In this document: positions 15,901-22,790 of the stretch, piece after piece
Position numbering within the stretch: the first letter of the stretch is position 1
Layout: each line of letters begins with the position of its first letter
DNA from: Spirochaetia bacterium
GTDB taxonomy: Bacteria; Spirochaetota; Spirochaetia; Treponematales; Treponemataceae
Assembly: GCA_022768685.1 (NCBI GenBank)
Contig: JALEPQ010000175.1
Location: 1-37,772, forward strand
Direction of reading: 5' to 3'
DNA length: 37,772 nucleotides
Notes under the pieces: model-generated
What the model was told of the DNA's origin: nothing
The model's database searches: none
Seen by the model: only the letters and a program-made list of their open reading frames with translations
Translations under genes and position numbers: made by a program

Positions 15901-16698
15901 ATGAATAAAGAACAATACTTTAATGAACTTTATAAACGGTATGGTGCTGTAACAAGGACCAGAAACTGTTTTTTTTATACTAAAAAAGGAATCAGAATAA
16001 CTGATTTATTTCAAGAAAATGGAAGAGCCATTCTAGGTTGGGAGGGTGGAAACGCTTTTACCCACCTAAAAAACACCTTATGTCGTGGTCTTACAGGAAG
16101 TTTTATTACAGAAGATTTTTCAAGAGTCGAAAAAGCAGTAAGCACACTCTTTGATTCTCCAAGAAAAATTTTCTATTTTTCTGATAAAGAAAGTGCAGTA
16201 AAAGCAGGACTTCTTTTATCCGAAAATAAAACATTCATTTATAAACCATGGGCTCCTCAGAAGTTAAACTGTAAAGATTTAGATTGTATTGTTCTTGCAC
16301 CACCTTTACCCTGGTGTGAAACTATTTTTATACTGGCAGTAAATCCTGAGATATATGTTTCTTCACCAGACAAAGAACTTTTATTACCAAAGTCAATAAA
16401 ACAGCCTTACGCACTAGAAGCTGCAATTGCCAGAGCAATATATAACCTGATTGATGCACTAAAAGTAAGACAGGAAAAAGACTGGTTTATATATGATCCG
16501 GTATTAACTAAATACTGGGAACGTAAAGGGCCTTATTTATTTCCTAAAATCCCACAAGATAAATACGATTCTTTTATTTTACATTGTCTTGATTTAGGAA
16601 TTGCAATAAATCCTTGTTACAATAATCCTTCAATTATTCCCTTTGGTGCCGATAAAGGAGTATTCACTAAATTAAAAAATACACCATTTTTGTATTAA
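15901..16698 (+). CDS. Hypothetical protein with aminotransferase-like N-terminal segment
   Basis: 265 residues, soluble, full-length looking. I do not recognise the family with confidence. The first 60 residues (NCFFYTKKGIRITDLFQENGRAILGW) resemble the start of class III PLP aminotransferases, where a substrate-loop strand leads into a D-x-F segment followed by an LG motif. The protein is far too short for that fold, and no PLP-binding lysine motif is evident. Later segments include IVLAPPLPWCETIF and a C-terminal IIPFGADKGVFTKLKN. It starts 18 bases after clpA and is followed 13 bases later by the next gene, so it belongs to the clpSA transcript. It could be a degenerate aminotransferase-fold protein. 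Confidence 0.7.
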   Translation: MNKEQYFNELYKRYGAVTRTRNCFFYTKKGIRITDLFQENGRAILGWEGGNAFTHLKNTLCRGLTGSFITEDFSRVEKAVSTLFDSPRKIFYFSDKESAVKAGLLLSENKTFIYKPWAPQKLNCKDLDCIVLAPPLPWCETIFILAVNPEIYVSSPDKELLLPKSIKQPYALEAAIARAIYNLIDALKVRQEKDWFIYDPVLTKYWERKGPYLFPKIPQDKYDSFILHCLDLGIAINPCYNNPSIIPFGADKGVFTKLKNTPFLY

Positions 16699-16711
16699 AC
16701 TGGAGAATTAT

Positions 16712-17005
16712 ATGAATCCTGAAATTCTGCTATATATCATAAGACTTGTCCTCGATGGAATTATTGCTTTTCTTGCCATTTTGCTCATGTCAAAAAACAG
16801 AGACAGTTCCTGGATGTGTCTTGTTGCAGGATTTTTACTTTCTTATGCTGCTCTGGTTTTTAATTTGATGATAAAATTAGGAATTTTTACAGCCTCTTCA
16901 ATCTGTTTATTTGGAATTCCATTGTCAACTTTACTTTGTGAAGCTTTACCAAGCCTCCTTTTTATACTTGCATTTATTTTGATGCTTATTAAAAGTAATA
17001 GATAA
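16712..17005 (+). CDS. Small integral membrane protein
   Basis: 97 residues with three predicted membrane helices: about 5-25 (LLYIIRLVLDGIIAFLAILLM), 34-57 (CLVAGFLLSYAALVFNLMIKLG) and 70-93 (LSTLLCEALPSLLFILAFILML). The loops are short, with an SKNRDSS turn and a basic KSNR end. There is no signal cleavage site and no known motif. GGAG precedes the ATG. It is co-directional in the clpSA run with short gaps on both sides. Function not recognised. Confidence 0.7.
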   Translation: MNPEILLYIIRLVLDGIIAFLAILLMSKNRDSSWMCLVAGFLLSYAALVFNLMIKLGIFTASSICLFGIPLSTLLCEALPSLLFILAFILMLIKSNR

Positions 17006-17028
17006 CATAAAATATTTTAGGAGATTTA

Positions 17029-17481
17029 ATGACTCAACTGGATGAATATTGGATTAAGTTTTTAAAGGATACTGGTCGTTCCGAAGATGAAAAATGCTCC
17101 GGAGATTTATGCTTTGATGCCTATGGTTTTGTAGGAGATGAATTAGTATCTTTAATTCTCGCAGGAAAAAAAACAGCCTTCTTTTCAAGTTTTCCTTCTT
17201 TTGAAATCGATATGGAACCGCTTCCATTGTCTGGCGAACTTTACATAGTTGTAGATCGTTCAAATAATCCTGTCTGCGTAATTGAGATAGATAATGTATC
17301 TTTAATTACATTTAGAGAAGTAACATGGGGAATGGCGCAGAAAGAAGGAGAAGATGAAAATCTTGATCAATGGCGGGAAAAACATAAAGAATATCTTGAA
17401 GATGAAGGTGCTGTTTTGGGATTTGAATTTTCTCCAGATATTAAACTTGTATTTCAGGTTTTCCATGTTGTTTACAGGTAG
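17029..17481 (+). CDS. ASCH domain protein
   Basis: 150 residues, soluble. The sequence follows the ASCH/PUA-like family throughout: a short N-terminal helix (WIKFLKDTGR), AYGFVGDELVSLILAGKKTAFFSS (the family GxKTA basic motif), LPLSGELYIVVD, PVCVIEIDNVSLITFREVTWGMAQKEGE and the C-terminal LDQWREKHKEYL. ASCH proteins are RNA-binding or nucleoside-handling; the YqfB type hydrolyses N4-acetylcytidine. Which applies here cannot be told. AGGAG precedes the ATG, and the stop is four bases before the next start, so it is part of the clpSA run. Confidence 0.82.
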   Translation: MTQLDEYWIKFLKDTGRSEDEKCSGDLCFDAYGFVGDELVSLILAGKKTAFFSSFPSFEIDMEPLPLSGELYIVVDRSNNPVCVIEIDNVSLITFREVTWGMAQKEGEDENLDQWREKHKEYLEDEGAVLGFEFSPDIKLVFQVFHVVYR

Positions 17482-17485
17482 ATAT

Positions 17486-18055
17486 ATGAAAAAAAAGATT
17501 TTTGTATTAATATTTTCTCTAATTTCCTCTTTCTGTTTTTGTCAAAAAAAACTCATCTCTTTTTCTGCCGGAGTTATTAGTGGTGTTCCTGTTTACAGTT
17601 CAGAAACACTTAAAGAAATTAATTCTACTTTAACAGGGGGAGTGAGAATCATTTGTGGAACAGATGTTTATATAAATCTTAATCCTAATGAATTTACTAC
17701 TTTTTTTGCTGGTCTAGATTTACTTAGTGATTTTAATAATCTAACTCCATACTATTCTAATCATCTTTCACTGGATTTCCCTTTTGGAATAAAGATTTAT
17801 CCTAAACTTGCAGGACTTTGTTTTGGATTAGGATATAACCTTGGTTTCAGAACAGATTATTATAATACTGAAGAATGTGGAAAATATACTGAGCAAGCGG
17901 CATGGGGAAATGGTTTTAAATTCTTAGTTGAATATGATTTTTCTCACAGTGGAAAACGTTTTTTACCTGCTATTGGACTTTACTGGAAATATATGCCACG
18001 AGGAAATAATACATACGATAACCAGATTTGTGCATATATAAATACAAATATTTAA
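17486..18055 (+). CDS. Small secreted, probably outer-membrane beta-barrel protein
   Basis: 189 residues. The tracked ORF begins at 17354 inside the ASCH gene, but a normal signal peptide (MKKKIFVLIFSLISSFCFCQ) starts at the ATG at 17486, behind AGGTAG, and this is preferred. The mature part has many amphipathic strands ending in aromatic residues (GGVRIICGTDVYINLN, SLDFPFGIKIYPKLAGLCFGLGYNLGF, FKFLVEYDFS, IGLYWKYMPRG), as in eight-stranded barrels. The end, ICAYINTNI, lacks a terminal aromatic residue. The Cys after the signal is followed by Gln and is not a clear lipobox. It is the last gene of the clpSA run. No function is recognised. Confidence 0.72.
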   Translation: MKKKIFVLIFSLISSFCFCQKKLISFSAGVISGVPVYSSETLKEINSTLTGGVRIICGTDVYINLNPNEFTTFFAGLDLLSDFNNLTPYYSNHLSLDFPFGIKIYPKLAGLCFGLGYNLGFRTDYYNTEECGKYTEQAAWGNGFKFLVEYDFSHSGKRFLPAIGLYWKYMPRGNNTYDNQICAYINTNI

Positions 18056-18120
18056 ATACGTCAAATTAAGACACTAGTGCTTAAAGTCTTGACTTCTAAA
18101 ATTTTAAGATTTTCATAAAC

Positions 18121-18154
18121 TAAAAAAAATAAGGACATCTCTTTCGAGATGTCC
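18121..18154 (-). terminator. Rho-independent terminator of rny
   Basis: Perfect stem AGGACATCTC with GAGATGTCCT around a four-base loop. On the minus strand it is followed by TTATTTTTTTT. It lies about 25 bases past the rny stop. On the plus strand only CCCCCTAATTTTT follows, so it may act weakly for the convergent barrel gene too. Confidence 0.9.
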
Positions 18155-18176
18155 TCCCCCTAATTTTTAAGCTACA

Positions 18177-19709
18177 CTATCTAGCATATTCTACAATTCT
18201 AGTTTCACGAATCATTGTTAATCTGATTCTTCCTGGATAACGTAAATCTGATTCAATCTGCTTAGCAATACTTCTTGCTAATTCTCTTACATCTCCATCA
18301 GGAATTTTTTCATTGTTTACTAAGATTCGTAATTCACGACCAGCCTGAATAGCATAAGCCTTCTCTACACCAGGGAATGCTTCTGCAATAGCTTCAAGAT
18401 TTTCCAGACGTTTTACATAATTATCCATTGTTTCACGTCTTGCTCCTGGACGAGCTGCAGAAATTGCATCTGCAATCTGTACAATCACAGCTTCTACAGT
18501 TTCTGTTGGAACATCATTATGGTGAGCAGCAATAGCATTTACCACTCTTGCATCTTCCCCCATTTTGCGAGCCATTTCAGCACCAACTTCTGCGTGGTTC
18601 TGGTCACTATCGTTTTCTGCACCTTTACCAATATCATGTAAGATTGCAGCACGTTTTGCTAATTCTCTGTCAGCACCAATTTCAGCAGCAAGCATAGAAG
18701 CTGCTAATGCAACTTCTTTTGAATGTGTTAAAACGTTCTGACCATAACTTGTTCTGAAGTAAAGTCTACCAAGAGCTCTTACACCATCTGTATTCATGTT
18801 ATGAATACCAAGATCAAATAAAGCCTTTTCACCTTCTTCATAAATCTTGTTTTGAATTTCGTGTGTAACTTTCTGAACAACTTCTTCAATTCTTGCAGGA
18901 TGAATACGTCCATCTGAAATAAGTCGTTCCAAAGACTGTTTTGCAATTTCCTTACGAACAGGATCAAAACAAGAAATTACAACTGCTTCAGGTGTATCAT
19001 CAATAATAATATCTACACCAGTAAGTGTCTCCAATGCACGAATATTACGACCTTCACGACCAATAATACGACCCTTCATTTCATCGCTTGGTAAAGAAAC
19101 AGTTGTAACTGTAATATCACTAGTTGTTTCTGGTGCAATACGCTGAATTGTTGTAATAAGCACTTCTTTAGCTTTTTTTTCAGCTGTTAACTGTGCTTCC
19201 TGCTCGATTTTATTAATCAAAGCCTGTGCATCATGTTTTGCTTCATTTTCAAGATTTTTAATGATAAGATCTTTAGCTTCCTGAGCAGATAAACCAGAAA
19301 TATGTTCAAGTTCTGTTCTATAAAGCTCTTCCTGTTTTGTAAGAGCTTCTTCTCTTTTTGCTAATGCCGCTTTACTGTCGGCAAGTTCTTTTTCACTTTT
19401 TTCAAAATCTGCTGCACGCTGTTCTAGCAATTCTTCTTTTTTAGTAACTTTTGCTTCAAAGCGTTGAATTTCAGCACGTCTCTCTCTATTCTCTCTTTCC
19501 TGCTGATTTCTTTCCCGAATGAGCTCATCTTTTGCATTTAACAAAATTTCTTTTTTTTGTGCTTCAGCTTCACGAATTGCATCCTGTTTTACACGTTCTG
19601 CTTTCTGTTCTGACGCTGTTAACTGAAATCTGGCATAAATCCAGCGAATAATCCATCCAAGAACAATTCCAACAACAGGAAGAAGAATATACAATATAAT
19701 ATTAAGCAT
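18177..19709 (-). CDS. rny: Ribonuclease Y
   Basis: A membrane-bound endoribonuclease that initiates mRNA decay in many bacteria without RNase E. It is 510 residues, the usual length. Order of domains: N-terminal membrane helix (3-23, NIILYILLPVVGIVLGWIIRW), a long Glu/Lys/Arg/Ala coiled coil (about 30-190), KH domain with GRIIGREGRNIRALE, HD metal domain with RAAILHDIGKG and later IAAHHNDVP, and the conserved C-terminus REVKVIEYAR in the variant RETRIVEYAR. It has its own promoter and terminator, so it is monocistronic. GGGAG precedes the ATG. Confidence 0.97.
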   Translation of the reverse strand: MLNIILYILLPVVGIVLGWIIRWIYARFQLTASEQKAERVKQDAIREAEAQKKEILLNAKDELIRERNQQERENRERRAEIQRFEAKVTKKEELLEQRAADFEKSEKELADSKAALAKREEALTKQEELYRTELEHISGLSAQEAKDLIIKNLENEAKHDAQALINKIEQEAQLTAEKKAKEVLITTIQRIAPETTSDITVTTVSLPSDEMKGRIIGREGRNIRALETLTGVDIIIDDTPEAVVISCFDPVRKEIAKQSLERLISDGRIHPARIEEVVQKVTHEIQNKIYEEGEKALFDLGIHNMNTDGVRALGRLYFRTSYGQNVLTHSKEVALAASMLAAEIGADRELAKRAAILHDIGKGAENDSDQNHAEVGAEMARKMGEDARVVNAIAAHHNDVPTETVEAVIVQIADAISAARPGARRETMDNYVKRLENLEAIAEAFPGVEKAYAIQAGRELRILVNNEKIPDGDVRELARSIAKQIESDLRYPGRIRLTMIRETRIVEYAR

Positions 19710-19750
19710 ATTTTCACTCCCATTTTAAAATATTAGAAAGGTTCCCTTAA

Positions 19751-19780
19751 ATAATAACGTATGTATATGTATTTTGTCAA
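19751..19780 (-). promoter_or_regulatory. Promoter of rny
   Basis: On the minus strand TTGACA, 18 bases, TATTAT: a consensus -35 and a five-of-six -10. It lies about 40 bases before the rny ATG. The 112-base dispersed element ends 12 bases upstream of the -35. Confidence 0.75.
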
Positions 19781-19791
19781 ATTAGAGTTCA

Positions 19792-19903
19792 CAGGGCAAA
19801 CGCATTATAAACAAAAATCCGATTTTTTGGCTCCCAGTCACGGTTGCGTGATTCAAAACCGCGCAATAATGCGCTACACGCTTTTTGTGGTATAGAAACT
19901 ATT
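19792..19903. repeat. 112-base dispersed element, copy 1
   Basis: Nearly identical over its full 112 bases to 37425-37536, with a few differences around position 30. It contains a hairpin TCACG-GTTG-CGTGA, a hairpin GCGCA-ATAA-TGCGC, and an outer GCGTG...CACGC pairing around the latter. The small plus-strand ORFs over both copies (MRDSKPRNNALHAFCGIET) come from this sequence and are not genes. It stands between lptB and the promoter of rny. Confidence 0.9.
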
Positions 19904-20085
19904 CTGGCTTTTCTCAGGTTTGTAAAGCTAAAAAATGCTCTCGCATTTTTTTTAACGCTTTGCTATTTATCACAAGCCAGCACAGCTGGCTTCTCTCAGG
20001 TTTGTAAAGCTAAAAAATGCTCTCGCATTTTTTTTAACGCTTTGCTATTTATCACAAGCCAGCACAGCTGGCTTCTCTCACATGC
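19904..20085. repeat. 82-base tandem repeat, about 2.2 units, behind lptB
   Basis: Units start at 19904 and 19986, with a partial third at 20068; the first two differ by about one base. Each unit has two hairpins: AAAAAATGC-TCTC-GCATTTTTT, terminator-like on either strand, and AAGCCAGC-ACA-GCTGGCTT. The last partial unit overlaps the lptB stop codon by a few bases. Acting as a tandem terminator of the long lolA-lptB operon is an inference; the listed 85-aa ORF is not a gene. Confidence 0.88.
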
Positions 20086-20884
20086 TGAAATCTTTTCCTA
20101 AATAGATTTCTCTTGCTACCTGGCTGTTTAGGATTTCTTCTTTTGAACCCTGAATCATAATTGTCCCCTGATTTACAATTATGGCGCGGTCTGTAATTTC
20201 CAGGGTATCTCTTACGTTATGATCTGTAATCAAAATACCAATTCCACGTTTGGAAAGAAGACGAATCATACTTTTTATATCCGCAACAGCAATAGGGTCA
20301 ATTCCAGCAAAGGGTTCATCCAGCAGAAGAAATTTTGGTTCCATTGCTAATGATCTTGCTATTTCTGTACGTCTGCGTTCACCACCAGAAAGTGTATATG
20401 CCTTCTGTTTTCTGATTCTGCCAATAGAAAATTCTTCAATTAAATCTTCAAGCCGCTGTTTTTTCTCATGATATGAAAGATCCTTTCTTGTTTCCAGAAT
20501 TGACCAGATATTTTCTTCAACTGTAAATTTTCTGAAAACAGACGGTTCCTGTGGAAGATATGCAATTCCTAATCGGGCTCTTTTATACATAGGAAGTTTA
20601 GTAATACACTGTTCATCAAGAAATACATCACCTTGTGTTGGCTTATAAAAACCTACAACCATATAAAATGTAGTGGTTTTTCCAGCTCCATTTGGCCCCA
20701 ACAGACCAAGCACTTCTCCCACTTGCATTGAAAATTCAACACCACGTACTACTTTTTTATGGCCAAACTGTTTATAAAGGCTGGAAACCCTGAGAATATG
20801 ATTATCAGGTGTTATGATTTTATTTTGTTCTGTTCCTGATTCTGAGGTAACTACCGTTGTTTCTTCAATAATTTCATCACTCAT
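20078..20884 (-). CDS. lptB: Lipopolysaccharide export ABC ATPase LptB
   Basis: A cytoplasmic ATPase that powers the LptFG permease moving LPS-type lipid from the inner membrane to the Lpt bridge. 268 residues from the ATG at 20884; the tracked GTG at 20896 is an alternative. ABC motifs: Walker A GPNGAGKTTT, Q-loop LPQEPSVFRK (the LptB form), signature LSGGERRR and Walker B FLLLDEPFAGIDP, then ITDHNVRDTL, the LptB H-loop. The first 30 residues are an acidic extension. It overlaps the lptA end by eight bases, giving the classic lptC-lptA-lptB order. The permease genes lptF/lptG are not in the window. It is the last gene of the lolA operon. Confidence 0.95.
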   Translation of the reverse strand: MSDEIIEETTVVTSESGTEQNKIITPDNHILRVSSLYKQFGHKKVVRGVEFSMQVGEVLGLLGPNGAGKTTTFYMVVGFYKPTQGDVFLDEQCITKLPMYKRARLGIAYLPQEPSVFRKFTVEENIWSILETRKDLSYHEKKQRLEDLIEEFSIGRIRKQKAYTLSGGERRRTEIARSLAMEPKFLLLDEPFAGIDPIAVADIKSMIRLLSKRGIGILITDHNVRDTLEITDRAIIVNQGTIMIQGSKEEILNSQVAREIYLGKDFSM

Positions 20885-21566
20885 TGCTATTCTCACTTTT
20901 TTCTTCAGATTCTTTTACTTCTTCTTTGTTCTCTAATTCTTTTTCCTGATTATCTTTTGTATCTTTTACAGAACCTCTGACATTTCCACCTAAAGTAATA
21001 TCCTGAGTTTCCATATTTAAGGTAATATATTGAGCTCTGAAAGTATCATCACCTTTTTTTACCTGTGCATTACCTGAAAGTTCCAGAAGCTGCTGTGCTT
21101 TATGATAAACTGCAAAAGCCCCGGAACAAATATTATCTTCCTGTGTAAGATTAATCTGAATTTGAAGTGTTGCAACATCCAGTTCCTGATTATATTCAAT
21201 AATCTGAGCTTTAGCATTAACATCATTATCTTTATCTACAAGAGAGACATTTCCTTCCAGACGGGCAATTTTTGTAACCCGGTCAAATTTTAAGGTATTA
21301 CAATTAAAGTCCATGTGGCTTTCCTGATTAATACCCTGAACATTTCCTAAGGCAGTTATGTATCTGTATTCTTCACCAGAAAGCTCAATTGTATCAGCCT
21401 TAATTTCCATAGAGTCAGTTTTTATAAATGCATTTCCAGCTAAACTTGTTGTCCCAGATTCTCCGCCAGTTTTTCCACTCATGGAATCAGCTGAAAATTC
21501 AATTTTTTCTGCAAAAGAAAGTGAAGAAAGAGAAATTAACACCAGGAACAAAAATACTTTTTTCAT
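20877..21566 (-). CDS. lptA: LPS transport periplasmic protein LptA (OstA-like)
   Basis: 229 residues. A signal peptide (MKKVFLFLVLISLSSLSFA) is followed by OstA-type beta-jellyroll repeats in the pattern -ADTIELSGEEYRYITALGNVQG-, -CNTLKFDRVTKIARLEGNVSL-, -AQIIEYNQELDVATL- and -QYITLNMETQDITLGGNVRG-. This forms the periplasmic bridge in Lpt systems. A highly charged Lys/Glu tail (about residues 200-229) is extra compared with E. coli LptA. Its ATG overlaps the lptC stop as ATGA, so translation is coupled. Family placement rests on the repeat pattern and position between lptC and lptB. Confidence 0.87.
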   Translation of the reverse strand: MKKVFLFLVLISLSSLSFAEKIEFSADSMSGKTGGESGTTSLAGNAFIKTDSMEIKADTIELSGEEYRYITALGNVQGINQESHMDFNCNTLKFDRVTKIARLEGNVSLVDKDNDVNAKAQIIEYNQELDVATLQIQINLTQEDNICSGAFAVYHKAQQLLELSGNAQVKKGDDTFRAQYITLNMETQDITLGGNVRGSVKDTKDNQEKELENKEEVKESEEKSENSNE

Positions 21567-22096
21567 TTAGTTTCAATATCCCCTGTAACAGTACCAGAAA
21601 ATGTAAATCTTTTTGTAATTCCACTGGCAGAAAATCCACTTCCAAAAATTATTGTCCCGTCTTTTTCTATACGGACAACATCCGATTTACTGCCGGTCAA
21701 CTGTTCAGTTTTTTCATTATATTTTAATGCATCAGCATAAAATTTTGTATCATCATCATGATTTACAACTTCAATATTATCGTAAAGTTCATATAATTTT
21801 TTTTCTGTATCTGAAAAAAGTAAACCACATTTTCCTTCAGAAGTTACTTCATCATTATCATTTAATATCTTGAAGTTCATGTTTTTTGCGTAAGTTTCAG
21901 AAGTTCCTTTATATTGCTCAAGACGTTCGGCTTCCATCTGCATAGAAGAATTTCCGTTTTTATATTGTGTCATATTTACATTAGAAAGAATAAATTCAGG
22001 AACAAATCCATCTGCTTCAACTGCAGTATCATATTTTAGAGAACAGGATGTAAATACAACTAAAATCAGAGTGACTATAAAAAAATAATTCTTCAT
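21563..22096 (-). CDS. lptC: LPS export protein LptC
   Basis: 177 residues. The N-terminus MKNYFFIVTLILVVFTSCSLK reads as a lipoprotein signal (FTSC), although E. coli LptC keeps an uncleaved membrane anchor instead. The remainder has the LptC pattern of alternating strands: FILSNVNMTQYKNGNSSMQMEAERLEQYK, NMNFKILNDNDEVTSEGKCGLLF, YELYDNIEVV and YADALKYNEKTEQLTG. It would transfer lipid from the permease to LptA. It starts two bases after tapT and overlaps lptA. The identification relies on the family pattern plus gene order and is likely. Confidence 0.82.
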   Translation of the reverse strand: MKNYFFIVTLILVVFTSCSLKYDTAVEADGFVPEFILSNVNMTQYKNGNSSMQMEAERLEQYKGTSETYAKNMNFKILNDNDEVTSEGKCGLLFSDTEKKLYELYDNIEVVNHDDDTKFYADALKYNEKTEQLTGSKSDVVRIEKDGTIIFGSGFSASGITKRFTFSGTVTGDIETK

Positions 22097-22097
22097 A

Positions 22098-22778
22098 TTA
22101 AAATTCTGGAACTTCCTTTAATTTACTATATTTATCATCATAACTATGAGAATTTGGACGAATTCCTAAAATCCGTTCATTTTCTGCAGTCAGTTGAAAC
22201 TTTATCATTTCTTTAAAAACATTCATAAGTGGTTCAGGATCAAGCCGACTATCAACCATTTTAACAGATTGAAGCTCTTTTATTAAATAGTAACATGATT
22301 CAATTGTAGAGATGTATTCCGGTTTAGGTTCATGTTTAAACGTAAAAATTGACCGATAATCTCCATAAAAAGAAAAACGTGGCAATTCCAGTAAAAAAGG
22401 ATTATGTTCTATCATTTTTTTTGCACAGAACCATGTTGCATCAAGAATCAAAACAAGAAGAGTTTTACTACCAACAGTTTCCTTAAAGCCTTCTTTTTTT
22501 GCATTCCAGGCTTCTTCTCCCGGGTACATCATAACAGGGTAATATTTTGAATCTGATAATAATTGCTGCAATCTGACATTTTTTTCAAAATTCAAGCCTA
22601 CAATTATTTCAGAATCTTTTAATGAAATATGAGATAAATTTCCTGTTCCTGTTCTCTGACGTTTTGCCTCTTTAGGATGCATCAAAAATACAAACTTTAC
22701 GCCTGTATCAAGTTCTTTTGTATATTTACAAAGACAACTGTTCGTAGGTTTGAAACATTTAAAACAACGGTCACTCAT
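22098..22778 (-). CDS. tapT: DTW-domain tRNA-uridine aminocarboxypropyltransferase
   Basis: 226 residues. An N-terminal zinc-type motif (CFKCFKPTNSCLC) and the signature LDATW (DTW type), with YPGEEAWN and PRFSFYG, define the DTW family. TapT of E. coli makes acp3U47 in tRNA variable loops from S-adenosylmethionine; the same role is inferred here. The gene is cytoplasmic and stands between nagZ and lptC with gaps of 12 and one base, as part of the envelope operon. No functional link to lipid export is obvious; it may simply be co-transcribed. Confidence 0.87.
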   Translation of the reverse strand: MSDRCFKCFKPTNSCLCKYTKELDTGVKFVFLMHPKEAKRQRTGTGNLSHISLKDSEIIVGLNFEKNVRLQQLLSDSKYYPVMMYPGEEAWNAKKEGFKETVGSKTLLVLILDATWFCAKKMIEHNPFLLELPRFSFYGDYRSIFTFKHEPKPEYISTIESCYYLIKELQSVKMVDSRLDPEPLMNVFKEMIKFQLTAENERILGIRPNSHSYDDKYSKLKEVPEF

Positions 22779-22790
22779 TTTTTTTCCTTT

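Noticed and set aside
15901-16698. Truncated class III aminotransferase pseudogene
   Set aside because: The resemblance covers only the first 60 residues, the reading frame is intact with a normal start and stop, and no remnant of the PLP-lysine region follows.
19844-20101. 85-aa ORF MRDSKPRNNALHAFCGIET and its twin at 37477-37662
   Set aside because: Both are the 112-base element read in frame; the hairpins explain the conservation better than coding does.
20250-20471. Plus-strand ORF opposite lptB
   Set aside because: Antisense shadow of a canonical ABC ATPase.
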